Shown in pieces: positions 1 through 7,746 of a stretch of 35,062 nucleotides of DNA. The translations under genes and the position numbers were made by a program. Below the pieces are notes generated by a model. That model did no database searches. It was given only the letters and a program-made list of their open reading frames with translations, and was not told the DNA's origin. Position 1 is the stretch's first letter, and every line of letters starts with the position of its first letter. Source of the stretch: CAYGAW01 sp964347945 (GTDB taxonomy: Bacteria; Chloroflexota; Anaerolineae; UBA7937; B3-Chlor); assembly GCA_964347945.1 (NCBI GenBank), contig CAYGAW010000121.1, positions 1-35,062 on the forward strand, read 5' to 3'.

Positions 1-286
1 ACAGCTGGCGAAAACTGCGCAGCGCAGCCGACTTCGAGTCTCGGAACTCCTCTCATCAGACATGCCCGCGTGTGGTGTAGTCTCCACGCGTTGGCCTCTG
101 CTGAATCCATCTCGTCGAAAATCCTCGTCGCCCTCAAGGAGACCATGCGCCTCATGGAGGAGATAGACGACCTGACCCGCTCTTGGCCTATTCAATGGGG
201 CAGCCAGGGAGCGTCTGCGCCTCCCAACGGCGCTACAGCGTTGGCGCGAACTATTGGCAAAGCACCCCAGGAAAGGTTTCCAGGGG
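1..286. other. No recognisable gene (left edge)
   Basis: A + strand reading frame is open from the left edge to a stop at 298-300. Its translation has a short amphipathic, helix-like stretch (about 120-180) followed by low-complexity sequence, and matches no family I know. It could be the 3' end of a gene that begins outside the window, but nothing else supports that. I see no RNA gene or repeat here. Confidence 0.4.
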
Positions 287-315
287 TTGACACCGATTGA
301 GAATTGTGCTAAGGT
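287..315 (+). promoter_or_regulatory. Sigma70-type promoter for the PEP-CTERM gene
   Basis: A perfect TTGACA -35 box (287-292) is followed, 17 bp later, by TAAGGT (310-315), a poor -10 box that is helped by TGC directly before it (extended -10). Transcription would start near 322, leaving a leader of about 40 nt before the ATG at 364. Confidence 0.55.
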
Positions 316-363
316 GAGGACGACAGGCTCGGACCCACTCTAGCAACGAAGGAGGGAGAGGCG

Positions 364-858
364 ATGAAGAAACGGTGGCTAAGAGGCTTGTTGTTGGGTG
401 TGAGCATGGCGCTGCTGCTCAGTTCCGGTGCCGCTCTTGCACAGTCCATTGCCATCACCACCGATCCGGAGGCCTGCATCGAGTGCTGGACGGACGAGTC
501 TGGTGTCATCTTGCTCGCCGTCTACACCAGTGGCTGGGAAGATGATGAAAACATCGACCTCCACGCGTGGCAGGACGGGCAAGATCGAGGCGGCATGATC
601 AACTTCGGCCACGCCACGAACGGTGTCTTCAACGTCCCGGACCTCTACCACTTCCCGTGCGATCGCGATTGGCTCGGATTGTGGACATGGAGGCTCACCG
701 GCCAAACATCAGGGCGCGTGGGAGAGTTCACTATCCAGGTGGCGGAGGACTGCGCTGCGGCGATGTTCGTCCCCGAACCTGGTACCATCATGCTCCTGGG
801 CAGTGGTCTCGCTGGGCTAGCAGGATACGCCACCCTTCGCTGGAAGGCGAGAGAATAG
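364..858 (+). CDS. PEP-CTERM sorting-domain exported protein
   Basis: 164 residues. The N-terminus is a clear Sec signal peptide: basic MKKRW, a hydrophobic core to about residue 26, and an Ala-rich cleavage site ALAQS. The C-terminus carries a PEP-CTERM sorting signal: VPEPGT, a hydrophobic helix of about 20 residues, then a basic tail RWKARE. In known systems this tail is cut by an exosortase and the protein goes to the cell surface or an exopolysaccharide matrix. The middle, about 100 residues, matches no domain I know and has conserved-looking Cys and Trp residues (CIECW near residue 37, a second Cys pair near 100 and 133). A GGAGG ribosome site precedes the ATG. It appears to be transcribed alone, between the promoter at 287-315 and the terminator at 885-911. 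No exosortase lies in this window. Confidence 0.85.
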   Translation: MKKRWLRGLLLGVSMALLLSSGAALAQSIAITTDPEACIECWTDESGVILLAVYTSGWEDDENIDLHAWQDGQDRGGMINFGHATNGVFNVPDLYHFPCDRDWLGLWTWRLTGQTSGRVGEFTIQVAEDCAAAMFVPEPGTIMLLGSGLAGLAGYATLRWKARE

Positions 859-884
859 CACCTCACCAGAGGCTAGCTGTCGGT

Positions 885-911
885 AGGGCCGTCTTCCTTA
901 GGGATGGCCCT
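885..911 (+). terminator. Intrinsic terminator-like hairpin
   Basis: AGGGCCGTC (885-893) pairs with GATGGCCCT (903-911), nine pairs with one G-U, around a nine-base loop, followed by the pyrimidine-rich TCTCTTC. It sits 27 nt past the PEP-CTERM stop codon and would separate that gene from the SnoaL-like gene. Confidence 0.55.
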
Positions 912-970
912 TCTCTTCGTGGGCGTAGGTCTGCAGCAAGGGAGCGACACGTAGGCAAGGAGGTATCAAT

Positions 971-1396
971 ATGACATCCGACGTGGAGAAGATGCTCATG
1001 GACTACGTTGGAGCGTGGAACTCTGGGGATCCAGAGAAGGTGGTTTCCTTCCTCACGGATGATTGTGTGTTCGAGAGTCTCCCCGGCGAGGCTGTGCATC
1101 GCGGTCTGGAGGAGATCAAAGCCTGGGCCACAGGTGTCTTCGCCGCCTTCCCCGACTTCAAGTTGGAGATCAAGTCCCTCTTCGTGGCCGGCGACTGGGT
1201 AGGCGTCGAATGGATCGAGACCGGCACCCACAAAGGCCCAATGGGTTCCTCGCCCCCGACTGGCAAGAGCTTCTCGGTCCCGGGCGCCTCCATCATCGAG
1301 ATGCACCAGGGCAAGATCAAGCGGGAGACCCTATACTGGGATTCCGCCACCTTCCTGCGACAGCTGGGCCTGATGCCTGAGGTCCATTCACAGTAG
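971..1396 (+). CDS. SnoaL-like / NTF2-fold protein
   Basis: 141 residues, the usual size of a single NTF2-fold (SnoaL-like, limonene-epoxide-hydrolase-like) domain. The N-terminal helix region VGAWNSGDPEKVVSFLTDD, the motif FAAFPDFKLEI and the late strand ending DSATFLRQLGLMP are typical of this superfamily, whose members are small cone-shaped hydrolases, cyclases or binding proteins. The chemistry cannot be told from the fold alone. A strong AAGGAGG site lies 7 nt before the ATG. It is followed by two co-oriented genes with gaps of 90-135 nt. It is only distantly like the second SnoaL-type protein at 4928-5371; both share the FPDF motif and a C-terminal LWRQLG or FLRQLG motif. Confidence 0.8.
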   Translation: MTSDVEKMLMDYVGAWNSGDPEKVVSFLTDDCVFESLPGEAVHRGLEEIKAWATGVFAAFPDFKLEIKSLFVAGDWVGVEWIETGTHKGPMGSSPPTGKSFSVPGASIIEMHQGKIKRETLYWDSATFLRQLGLMPEVHSQ

Positions 1397-1487
1397 GCCT
1401 CCCGCACCACAATAGAACCGTCATGAGGCGGCGGCAGGCCGAGAGCTTACCGTGGGGTAAAAGCCTGCAAGCCGAAGGGAGCAAACG

Positions 1488-1754
1488 ATGACCGTTCGCC
1501 ACGTGATCTTCATCGGTCTGCTGGTGGTAACCGGTGTCTTCTTTGCCGGTGCATGGCTGAACGAATGGAGTGGCGTACAAGGCATCTTTCTGCCCATCTT
1601 CCTCATCTTTCTGGCCATACTGATCGCCCACGACGCTTATGGCAACAGACTCCTGCCACCGCCCAATGCCCTGGCCCAGATCGCCGGGTACCTGGAGGCC
1701 GCGTGGTGTGTAGCCCTGGCGGCGGTCCTTCTGTGGGGCTACTTCTCGTCCTAG
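1488..1754 (+). CDS. Small membrane protein, unknown function
   Basis: 88 residues with three hydrophobic segments (about 4-24, 32-48 and 64-86) separated by short polar loops, one containing the sequence HDAYGNRLLPPPN. I do not recognise the family. A GAAGGGAG ribosome site seven bases before the ATG and the membrane-protein composition support a real gene. It lies between the SnoaL-like gene and the MBL-fold hydrolase on the same strand. The 90-nt gap before it can fold into a nested hairpin (1434-1468), with no poly-T run. Confidence 0.65.
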   Translation: MTVRHVIFIGLLVVTGVFFAGAWLNEWSGVQGIFLPIFLIFLAILIAHDAYGNRLLPPPNALAQIAGYLEAAWCVALAAVLLWGYFSS

Positions 1755-1887
1755 ATGTTCATGCGTCCCTGGAAGGCCACGCACGGGCAGGAGGAGCGCT
1801 GTTCGGAACTCCTTGGTCAGGCGGAGATGCATTTGAATCCTGTTCGAAGGGAGAAGAACCGTCTGCGCTGAGAGCTTTCGTTTCAAG

Positions 1888-2823
1888 GTGGGAGAACTCG
1901 ATTGTATGGCCATCAGCGACGGAACCTATCCGCTGGCCGCCGACAGGCTCTTCGCCGGTGCACCTGAGCATGAGTTGAAGGAGGCACTGCAACGCCTCAG
2001 CCTCAAGCCAGATGAGGTCCCCGTCTCAGAGGCTTGCCTGCTGGTCTACGCTGGCGATTTGGTGATACTGGTGGACACGGGGATGGGTCCTGATCTCAGC
2101 CCCACGGCGGGGAAGCTCCTCCAGAACCTCAAGGCCGAGGGCATCGACCCCGCGGACATCGACATCGTGGTTCTCACCCACTGCCACAGCGACCACATCG
2201 GCGCGCTCACCCATGCGGAGAGCAAGCTCGCTTTCCCCAACGCCCGCTACGTGATGTGGGAGGAGGGATGGGAGTTTTGTATGTCGAAGGAGACCCGCGC
2301 CGAGATACAGCCGGACAGAGTTGAGTTTCTGGACCGGAAGCTATTGCCTATTCGGGATCGACTCGAACTCCTCGAAGAAGACGGGGAGATCGTGCCCGGT
2401 ATCCACGCCTTCGGCGCAGTCGGTCACCAACCGGGTCACATGATGGTGGAAATCTCGTCGGAGAACGAGAAGCTCCTCTACATCTCTGATACCCTGCTCC
2501 ACCCCCTCAATCTGGAGTTTCCCGACTGGTATGCCGTGTACGACAGGGACCCAGAGCAGGCTGTTGCGGTCAGGCGCGAGCTCCTCAAGCGGGCCGCAGC
2601 GGAGGGATTCCTGGTCCATGCCTTCCACTTCCACTTCCCAGGCCTGGGCTACATCAGACGAGGGGGAGGGGCATGGCGGTGGGAGCCCTTCGGAGGCGCA
2701 GCCCAGGGTCCCATCCACAGCCCGGCGAATCGCTCTTTGCGCGCCGTGAGGGGCACTTGCCGGGCATCGGACTTGCGCCATTGGCCACAGCCTAGTATCC
2801 GAAGGGATCAAGCCTGGCGTTGA
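1888..2823 (+). CDS. Metallo-beta-lactamase-fold hydrolase
   Basis: About 311 residues from the GTG at 1888. The zinc site is complete: HCHSDH at residues 98-103, a later His in VGHQPGHMM, the bridging Asp in YISDTLLHP, and a terminal His in HAFHFHFPG. This is the general MBL hydrolase type (quorum-lactonase or glyoxalase-II-like); the substrate is unknown. The start is uncertain. ATG at 1906 has a GTGGGAG site 11 nt upstream, while the frame stays open leftward and reads ESFRFKVGEL, which resembles a family N-terminus, so an alternative start further upstream is possible. After the usual family ending (WRWEP, near 2690) the frame runs on about 45 residues of Arg/Pro-rich sequence and overlaps the end of the convergent gene by 32 bp, which suggests a lost stop codon. 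Confidence 0.85.
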   Translation: MGELDCMAISDGTYPLAADRLFAGAPEHELKEALQRLSLKPDEVPVSEACLLVYAGDLVILVDTGMGPDLSPTAGKLLQNLKAEGIDPADIDIVVLTHCHSDHIGALTHAESKLAFPNARYVMWEEGWEFCMSKETRAEIQPDRVEFLDRKLLPIRDRLELLEEDGEIVPGIHAFGAVGHQPGHMMVEISSENEKLLYISDTLLHPLNLEFPDWYAVYDRDPEQAVAVRRELLKRAAAEGFLVHAFHFHFPGLGYIRRGGGAWRWEPFGGAAQGPIHSPANRSLRAVRGTCRASDLRHWPQPSIRRDQAWR

Positions 2824-3220
2824 GCAACTCCCACTCTGGTGATGGCTCCCAGGTGCGGTAGGTCGCACCGTCGTAGTAGATGAGCAGCACCGACGGATCG
2901 CCCAAGGGCAGTTTGAACTCGAAGCGCACCTCCTGCACGTCCTTCTTGTCCGGCGTCACACTGAGGATGGTGGCGGTGAAGGTCTCCGTAGTGTAAACGT
3001 CGCCCACCTCGAACTCCGGCGTGAAGCGCACGATGCAGGCGAACATGTTGCCCAGCCAGCCAGCATCCTCCGTCCTCAGCACCAGCGCCCGCTCCGACTC
3101 CTGCCTGGCCTGCACGCGGCCGTTGAAGCTGGAGAGCACCCGCAGGACGACGAACCCCAGCCCTACGGACCACAGTGGCACATTCCGCCCCAGGATCTGC
3201 ACCGACGGTGTCTTCATCAT
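2792..3220 (-). CDS. Membrane-anchored protein, unknown function
   Basis: 142 residues from the ATG at 3220, chosen because GGAGG lies nine nt upstream; a longer frame to 3409 has no ribosome site and an implausible N-terminus. Residues about 13-30 form one hydrophobic segment (VPLWSVGLGFVVLRVL), then a polar domain of about 110 residues rich in strands, with no catalytic motif I recognise. It may be a signal-anchored extracytoplasmic protein. Its 3' end overlaps the MBL-fold gene tail-to-tail by 32 bp. A -10/-35 pair lies 38-65 bp upstream of the start. Confidence 0.6.
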   Translation of the reverse strand: MMKTPSVQILGRNVPLWSVGLGFVVLRVLSSFNGRVQARQESERALVLRTEDAGWLGNMFACIVRFTPEFEVGDVYTTETFTATILSVTPDKKDVQEVRFEFKLPLGDPSVLLIYYDGATYRTWEPSPEWELLNARLDPFGY

Positions 3221-3257
3221 CGAGTGCGTCCTCCCTGTCCACTTGCCTCTGGCCTTC

Positions 3258-3285
3258 AGTATAGCCGATTCTGCCGAGCGACCAA
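3258..3285 (-). promoter_or_regulatory. Candidate promoter for the 2792-3220 gene
   Basis: On the minus strand TATACT (3258-3263) is preceded, 16 bp away, by TTGGTC (3280-3285). The -10 box matches five of six consensus positions; the -35 box is weak. Transcription would start near 3251, about 30 nt before the ATG at 3220. Confidence 0.4.
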
Positions 3286-3664
3286 ACTGCGGGCTCCCCG
3301 CCTGTACGATACCCGAAGGCCACACGAAACAGCGCCCGCAGATTGAAGGCAGTATGCTAGCGCATCGGCCCCCACCGCAGGCTTGCGCTGATTCCGCCCC
3401 GGGCCGCATTCAACCATGAGATGCTGTCCACGATTATGCTGGCCCGTGCATGAGGCGTAGCAGTCACGAAGAACCTTTCCCACCGTTCAATTGTGATATA
3501 CAATAGTAGCGCGTCTCGCTCACATCTTGTCGACTCGTGTCCAACGATCCAATGCCCAGAGAATTCTGCGATCCGCCGGTCCTGCAATAGCGAGAGAACC
3601 CCGGCTGATCGCGGCCGGTCAATGGGGCCACGTTCCCAAGTCAACGAGGAAGGGGGTAAAGGTG
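3286..3664. other. Divergent intergenic region
   Basis: About 380 bp between the minus-strand gene at 2792-3220 and the + strand operon starting at 3665. Apart from the candidate promoter with dyad symmetry at 3490-3504, I see no gene, RNA or repeat. Open frames crossing it have no ribosome site and no family-like sequence. Confidence 0.5.
3490..3504 (+). promoter_or_regulatory. Extended -10 promoter inside a dyad
   Basis: TGATATACA at 3494-3502 is an extended -10 box (TGn then TATACA) with no good -35 box. It lies inside the inverted repeat ATTGT-N5-ACAAT (3490-3504), which would suit a repressor site. It would drive the operon beginning at 3665 with a leader of about 155 nt. Confidence 0.4.
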
Positions 3665-4183
3665 ATGAATCACTCTCGGCGTCGATTGATCTTCATCGGC
3701 TTCCTGAGCTGGCTTTCCATGCTAGCTGTCGACTTCTTTCTGCACGGTGGCTTGCTGGCGAGCCTGTACGTTCAGCCCACTCCCTTCTTGCTGCCACCAG
3801 AAGACCTTTTTCGATTGATTCCGCTGGGCTACTCGGCGGCCCTGTTGTCGACTGTATTGCTCCTGTGGTTGATGTTGAGGCTTGGGCTATCCGGCTGGCG
3901 GCGAGGACTTGTCTTCGGTCTGCAACTGGGTGCGTTGATCGGCGGGGCTGGTGCGCTTGGGCTGCTATCTGCTTCCACCGCCGGGCTAAACTGGCTTGTG
4001 GGTTTGTTTGTCGCGCAAACGATACAGATGGGAATAGCTGGCGGTGTGGCCGGTAGCGGATTGGCCGGGACACGTCTCAGAGCCCTGCTTGTGAAAGTTG
4101 CGGTCTTGGTGTTCTTACTTGTGGCTGTCACCATAGCTTTGCAGAGCATCGGTTTGGCGCCAGCAGTGAGACTTGGAGCATAG
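3665..4183 (+). CDS. Integral membrane protein, unknown function
   Basis: 172 residues with about five hydrophobic helices (residues 7-27, 46-66, 74-95, 103-125 and 136-158) and few charged residues. I cannot name the family. The ATG at 3665 follows GAAGGGGGTAAAGG; the frame is open for 46 more codons upstream, but those have no membrane character and no better ribosome site. It begins a co-oriented run (3665-8121) with gaps of 18, 51, 94, 78 and 55 nt, so co-transcription is likely; the 18-nt gap to the DUF2807-like gene makes that pair almost certainly one transcript. Confidence 0.75.
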   Translation: MNHSRRRLIFIGFLSWLSMLAVDFFLHGGLLASLYVQPTPFLLPPEDLFRLIPLGYSAALLSTVLLLWLMLRLGLSGWRRGLVFGLQLGALIGGAGALGLLSASTAGLNWLVGLFVAQTIQMGIAGGVAGSGLAGTRLRALLVKVAVLVFLLVAVTIALQSIGLAPAVRLGA

Positions 4184-4201
4184 TACAGAGGAGAAGACAA
4201 A

Positions 4202-4876
4202 ATGAGCACTGGTGATCTCGCCACCGAATCCAGAGAGGTCAGAGACTTCGACCGGGTGGTCCTGAGGGACTATGGCGAACTGATCATTGAGCAAGGAGCG
4301 CAAGAAGCGCTGACCATTGAAACGGACCCAGATATCCTGCCCAGGATCGAGACTGAGGTAAAAAGCGGTACGCTCACCCTCGCCCTCGGCGGAAGCTGGG
4401 CCGACAGGCTAGGCGATGCGCTAACCACCAGCCTCACCAGAAAGCCGATCAGGTACATTCTGAGGGTGAAGAAGCTCACCGGCCTAGAGGTTCGCGGCGC
4501 AGCAAGCGTTACTGGCTCCGACATAGAAACGGAGCGCCTGGCACTGATACTGCGCGGTGCAGGCAGTGTCAAGGTCGACTCCCTCACGGCGGAGTCGCTC
4601 GAAGTCGATCTACCTGGCATGGGTAGCGTAGACTTGTCCGGCCGCGTGTCGGAGCAGAGGCTCGCCATCTCCGGGGCGGGCACCTACGAGGCCTCCAAAC
4701 TGGAAAGCAAGAAAGCGGCCGTGGATCTCAGAGGCGCCGGCAAGGCCACCGTCTGGGCCGCCGAAGAGCTGGATGTGACCATCCGAGGCCTCGGTAGCGT
4801 CGAGTACTACGGGTCTCCTACCGTCAACAAGAATATCTCTGGCCTGGGGAGCGTTACCAGCCTCGGCAGCCCTTAG
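4202..4876 (+). CDS. DUF2807-like (head GIN domain) protein
   Basis: 224 residues. The N-terminal half starts with the family-like phrase FDRVVLRDYGELIIEQG; the rest is a series of short repeats built on GxGSV or GAGxxx turns (GAASVTG, GAGSVKV, GMGSVDL, GAGTYEA, GAGKATV, GLGSVEY, GLGSVTS), the mark of a right-handed beta-helix in DUF2807 (Pfam PF10988). Family members are usually secreted or lipid-anchored. This one has no signal peptide or lipobox: it opens MSTGDLATES after a good GAGGAG ribosome site. Either it is cytoplasmic or the true start is elsewhere; the frame upstream is occupied by the preceding gene, only 18 nt away. Its role is unknown. Confidence 0.85.
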   Translation: MSTGDLATESREVRDFDRVVLRDYGELIIEQGAQEALTIETDPDILPRIETEVKSGTLTLALGGSWADRLGDALTTSLTRKPIRYILRVKKLTGLEVRGAASVTGSDIETERLALILRGAGSVKVDSLTAESLEVDLPGMGSVDLSGRVSEQRLAISGAGTYEASKLESKKAAVDLRGAGKATVWAAEELDVTIRGLGSVEYYGSPTVNKNISGLGSVTSLGSP

Positions 4877-4927
4877 AGATGTGCCGCCTCACTTCGGAGC
4901 AATGCGAAGAAGGGAGAATGCACCCCC

Positions 4928-5371
4928 ATGTCAACGGAAGGGAACAAAGCGCTCATCCGCCGCTGGTTTGAAGAGTGCTACAACCAGGGGAACGTGGCCG
5001 TAGCAGACGAGTTGATCGCCCCCAACTATGTCAACCACAGTGCCCCTCACGGCCAGGCGTCCGGCCTCGAGGGCGAAAAGCGATACATCACCTTGATCCG
5101 CTCCGCCTTCCCCGATTTCCTCGCAACCATCGAGGATCAGATCGCCGAGCGGGACAAAGTTGTCACTCGCGCCACGGCTGGTGGTACGTACAGAGGCGGC
5201 TTGGAGGACATCCCCTCTACCGCCACTGTTGGCAAGCAAGTAGCCGTGCCGGAGATCCTCATGCATCGCGTCGCTGGGGGAAAGGTAGTGGAAGGCTGGA
5301 TCGTGTTCGACGAATTGGGGTTGTGGCGGCAGCTTGGCGTTGTCCCGTCCATGGCAGAAGGCGAGGAGTAA
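4928..5371 (+). CDS. SnoaL-like ester cyclase family protein
   Basis: 147 residues, one NTF2-fold domain of the SnoaL / ester-cyclase kind (Pfam PF07366-like). Family marks are NKALIRRWFEECYNQGN at the start, YVNHS with its His near residue 38, the FPDFLATIED motif and the closing LGLWRQLGVVP. SnoaL itself closes a polyketide ring, but most stand-alone members such as this have no known substrate and no polyketide synthase is near. A GGGAG lies 13 nt before the ATG, a wider spacing than usual. It sits between the DUF2807-like gene and the tandem M29 peptidases. Confidence 0.85.
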   Translation: MSTEGNKALIRRWFEECYNQGNVAVADELIAPNYVNHSAPHGQASGLEGEKRYITLIRSAFPDFLATIEDQIAERDKVVTRATAGGTYRGGLEDIPSTATVGKQVAVPEILMHRVAGGKVVEGWIVFDELGLWRQLGVVPSMAEGEE

Positions 5372-5465
5372 GGCCTAGAGACGCCACGACTCAGTGGCAG
5401 CCGCCAGGTTGCCGCCTGCGTCAGCCTCTTTGTTGAGCAGAATCGCACACACGAGGAGTGGATTC

Positions 5466-6482
5466 ATGGGAACCATACAACAAGGCGCCGCACAGGCCGT
5501 ACAGAACTGCGCCCGGGTACAATCAGGTGAGAAGGTCGTGATCATCACGGATCATGCCACCGAGCACATCGCCGCCGCATTGCGCGACGTCGCAGAGCCG
5601 ATCAGCCCCAGCAACATCATTACCTTCACCCTGGAGGACTACGGGGACCGGCCCGATGATGGCAGCAATCCTCTGGAGCTTCCTGACGAGATCGTTGATG
5701 CTCTAGAAGACGCTGACGTGAGTTTCTTCGCGGCAACAGGCAAGAAAGGGGAAGTAGGAAGCCTCAGGCTGCCCCTGCTTGATGTGGTCTACGCCAGCGA
5801 TCGGCTGAGACACGGCCACATGCCGGGTATCACCGATGAACTGATGCAGGTGGGGATGTGCGTCGACTACGAAGAAGTTCAGAGGCTCAGCGCCAGAGTC
5901 GGCGAGATCGTGACGGGAGCGAGCCACATCAGGGTGACGTCCCCCGCAGGTACGGACTTCACCGTTGAGTTCTCCCCATCCCTGAAGTGGGTGGTCAGCG
6001 ATGGCATTCTCAGACCAGGAAGGATCACCAACTTGCCCGATGGAGAGGTCTTCACTTGCCCCCACAACATCAGTAAAGGCATCATCGTGGTAGATGGCAT
6101 TCTGGGCGACTACTTCGGTGAGAAGTTCGGCCTGCTCGAAGACGCGCCGGTGACCCTTGAAGTGGCCAATGGGCGAATCAGAGGGATTTCTTGTGATGAC
6201 GAGCAGCTGCTAAGGGAACTGAATGATTACGTCCTGAGAGACGAGAACGCCAACAGGTTCGGGGAGTTCGCCATCGGTACAAACACCGGGGTTGACCGAT
6301 TTGTGGGAAACATGCTCCAAGATGAGAAGTTCCCCGGAGTGCACGTAGCGGTGGGGCATCCCTCTCCAAACATGACGGGAGCCGATTGGATCAGCAAGGT
6401 CCACCTCGACGGCGTCTTGAGAAACGTGACCGTCGACGTTGAAGGCCGCGTGATCATGAGGGACGGCGAGTTCACCCTCTGA
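5466..6482 (+). CDS. M29-family metallopeptidase-like protein (first of pair)
   Basis: 338 residues from the ATG at 5466, chosen for its GAGGAGTG ribosome site; 24 more codons are open upstream. The C-terminal half has the metal ligands of the aminopeptidase T / AmpS (M29) family in order: Glu194 (LPDGEVFT), Glu267 (GEFAIG), His293 (GVHVAVG), His313 and Asp315 (VHLDG). In M29 enzymes these bind two metal ions and the protein cuts N-terminal residues from peptides. The ring-cleaving 2,5-dihydroxypyridine dioxygenase NicX belongs to the same structural superfamily, has a similar length and uses the last His, His and Asp, so aminopeptidase is not the only possibility. The next gene, 78 nt downstream, is a paralogue. 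Confidence 0.8.
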   Translation: MGTIQQGAAQAVQNCARVQSGEKVVIITDHATEHIAAALRDVAEPISPSNIITFTLEDYGDRPDDGSNPLELPDEIVDALEDADVSFFAATGKKGEVGSLRLPLLDVVYASDRLRHGHMPGITDELMQVGMCVDYEEVQRLSARVGEIVTGASHIRVTSPAGTDFTVEFSPSLKWVVSDGILRPGRITNLPDGEVFTCPHNISKGIIVVDGILGDYFGEKFGLLEDAPVTLEVANGRIRGISCDDEQLLRELNDYVLRDENANRFGEFAIGTNTGVDRFVGNMLQDEKFPGVHVAVGHPSPNMTGADWISKVHLDGVLRNVTVDVEGRVIMRDGEFTL

Positions 6483-6560
6483 TCCGCCCGCAACGCAGGG
6501 GCTGGCCTCCTTCTGTGGCATTGCGCACGCATACATTATCCCATAAGGAGAACGCCGCCA

Positions 6561-7691
6561 ATGAAAGACAAGCGAAATGAGGTTCTGGCCACCATCCTTC
6601 TTACCTACTCCGTGGACCTGCAAGCCGGCGAGAAGATTATGCTGGAAATCAGAGGCCAGGAGACCCTTGAACTGGCCAAAGAGATCATCAGGCAGGCCAC
6701 TCAGCTAGGCGGCGTGCCCTTCTGGTACTACAACGACTCGTCAGTGACGCGACCGTTCATCCAAGACGCCAGTGAGGCCCAGTTCGAGGCCTTCGGTAAA
6801 CTCCACCTCAAGCTCATGAAAGAGTGCGACGCCTGGCTCGGCCTCTACGCTCCGGACAACGTCTTCGAGTTCGCCGATGTCGAGGCTGACCAGATGACGC
6901 TGTATACGAGGCTGTACATAGACCTGGTTCACGTGAAGGAGCGCGTCAGGAACACCAAATGGTGCTTCGTCACCTTCCCCACCAACTCTAAGGCCCAGCT
7001 ATCGCAGATGAGCCAGGAGGCCTACGAGGAGTTCTACTATGACGTATGTTGCCTGCACTACTCCAAGATGTCTAAAGCCATGGATCCCCTCGTGGAGTTG
7101 ATGGAAAGAACCGACAGGGTGCGGATCGTCGGCCCGGGCACCGATCTCTCTTTCTCTATCGAGGGCCTTCCCGTGGTGAAATGCGATGGCAAGGAGAACA
7201 TCCCCGATGGCGAGGTTTTCACCGCCCCGGTCAGAGACTCCCTCAACGGCCACATCACCTTCAACACCCCAGCCCTCGAGAGGGGATTCCTCTTCCATGA
7301 CATCAGACTCGAGTTCGAGAGTGGTAAGGTTGTGCACGCGTCCTGTCAGGCAGGAACCGACAGGCTCAACGAGATACTCGACGTGGACGAGGGCGCCCGA
7401 TACATCGGCGAATTCGCCTTGGGTCTCAATCCCTTCATCCACCGTGTCATGAACGATGCCCTCTTCGACGAGAAGATCGCCGGCTCCCTGCATCTTGCCC
7501 TTGGACAATGCGACCGAGAGACCCCCAACGGCAACGACTCGGCCATTCACTGGGATATCGTACTCATGCAGACAGAGGAGTACGGCGGAGGTGAGCTCTA
7601 CTTCGACGGTGAACTGATCCGCAGGGACGGCAAGTTCGTCGACGAGGAACTTGAGCAATCGCTCTCAGCAGAAGCCCTGAGAGCACTTTAG
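6561..7691 (+). CDS. M29-family aminopeptidase (second of pair)
   Basis: 376 residues, close to the usual M29 length of 370-410. All predicted metal ligands are present with spacing like that of the upstream paralogue: Glu218 (IPDGEVFTAP), Glu284 (GEFALG), His311 (GSLHLALG), His330 and Asp332 (IHWD). The GSLHLALG and HWD motifs are the classical aminopeptidase T forms, so this copy is the more orthodox enzyme, expected to be a cytoplasmic dimer releasing N-terminal amino acids. No signal peptide. The ATG follows AAGGAG. The pair diverges greatly in the N-terminal 180 residues, so this is an old duplication or two different subfamilies brought together. Confidence 0.88.
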   Translation: MKDKRNEVLATILLTYSVDLQAGEKIMLEIRGQETLELAKEIIRQATQLGGVPFWYYNDSSVTRPFIQDASEAQFEAFGKLHLKLMKECDAWLGLYAPDNVFEFADVEADQMTLYTRLYIDLVHVKERVRNTKWCFVTFPTNSKAQLSQMSQEAYEEFYYDVCCLHYSKMSKAMDPLVELMERTDRVRIVGPGTDLSFSIEGLPVVKCDGKENIPDGEVFTAPVRDSLNGHITFNTPALERGFLFHDIRLEFESGKVVHASCQAGTDRLNEILDVDEGARYIGEFALGLNPFIHRVMNDALFDEKIAGSLHLALGQCDRETPNGNDSAIHWDIVLMQTEEYGGGELYFDGELIRRDGKFVDEELEQSLSAEALRAL

Positions 7692-7746
7692 TCGCGTCGT
7701 TGCAAAGCCAGGGTCACGGCCCTGAGACAACAAAGGAGAGAGAAAA

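Noticed and set aside
1434..1468. Nested hairpin before the small membrane protein
   Set aside because: Outer stem six pairs and inner stem five pairs with a mismatch and no T run; too weak to call a terminator or riboswitch.
1317..1913. Minus-strand reading frame of 198 codons across two + strand genes
   Set aside because: Covers recognisable + strand genes with good ribosome sites and shows no protein family.
3493..4056. Alternative + strand frame over the 3665-4183 membrane protein
   Set aside because: The chosen frame gives clean membrane helices and a ribosome site; this one gives Arg/Cys-rich sequence.
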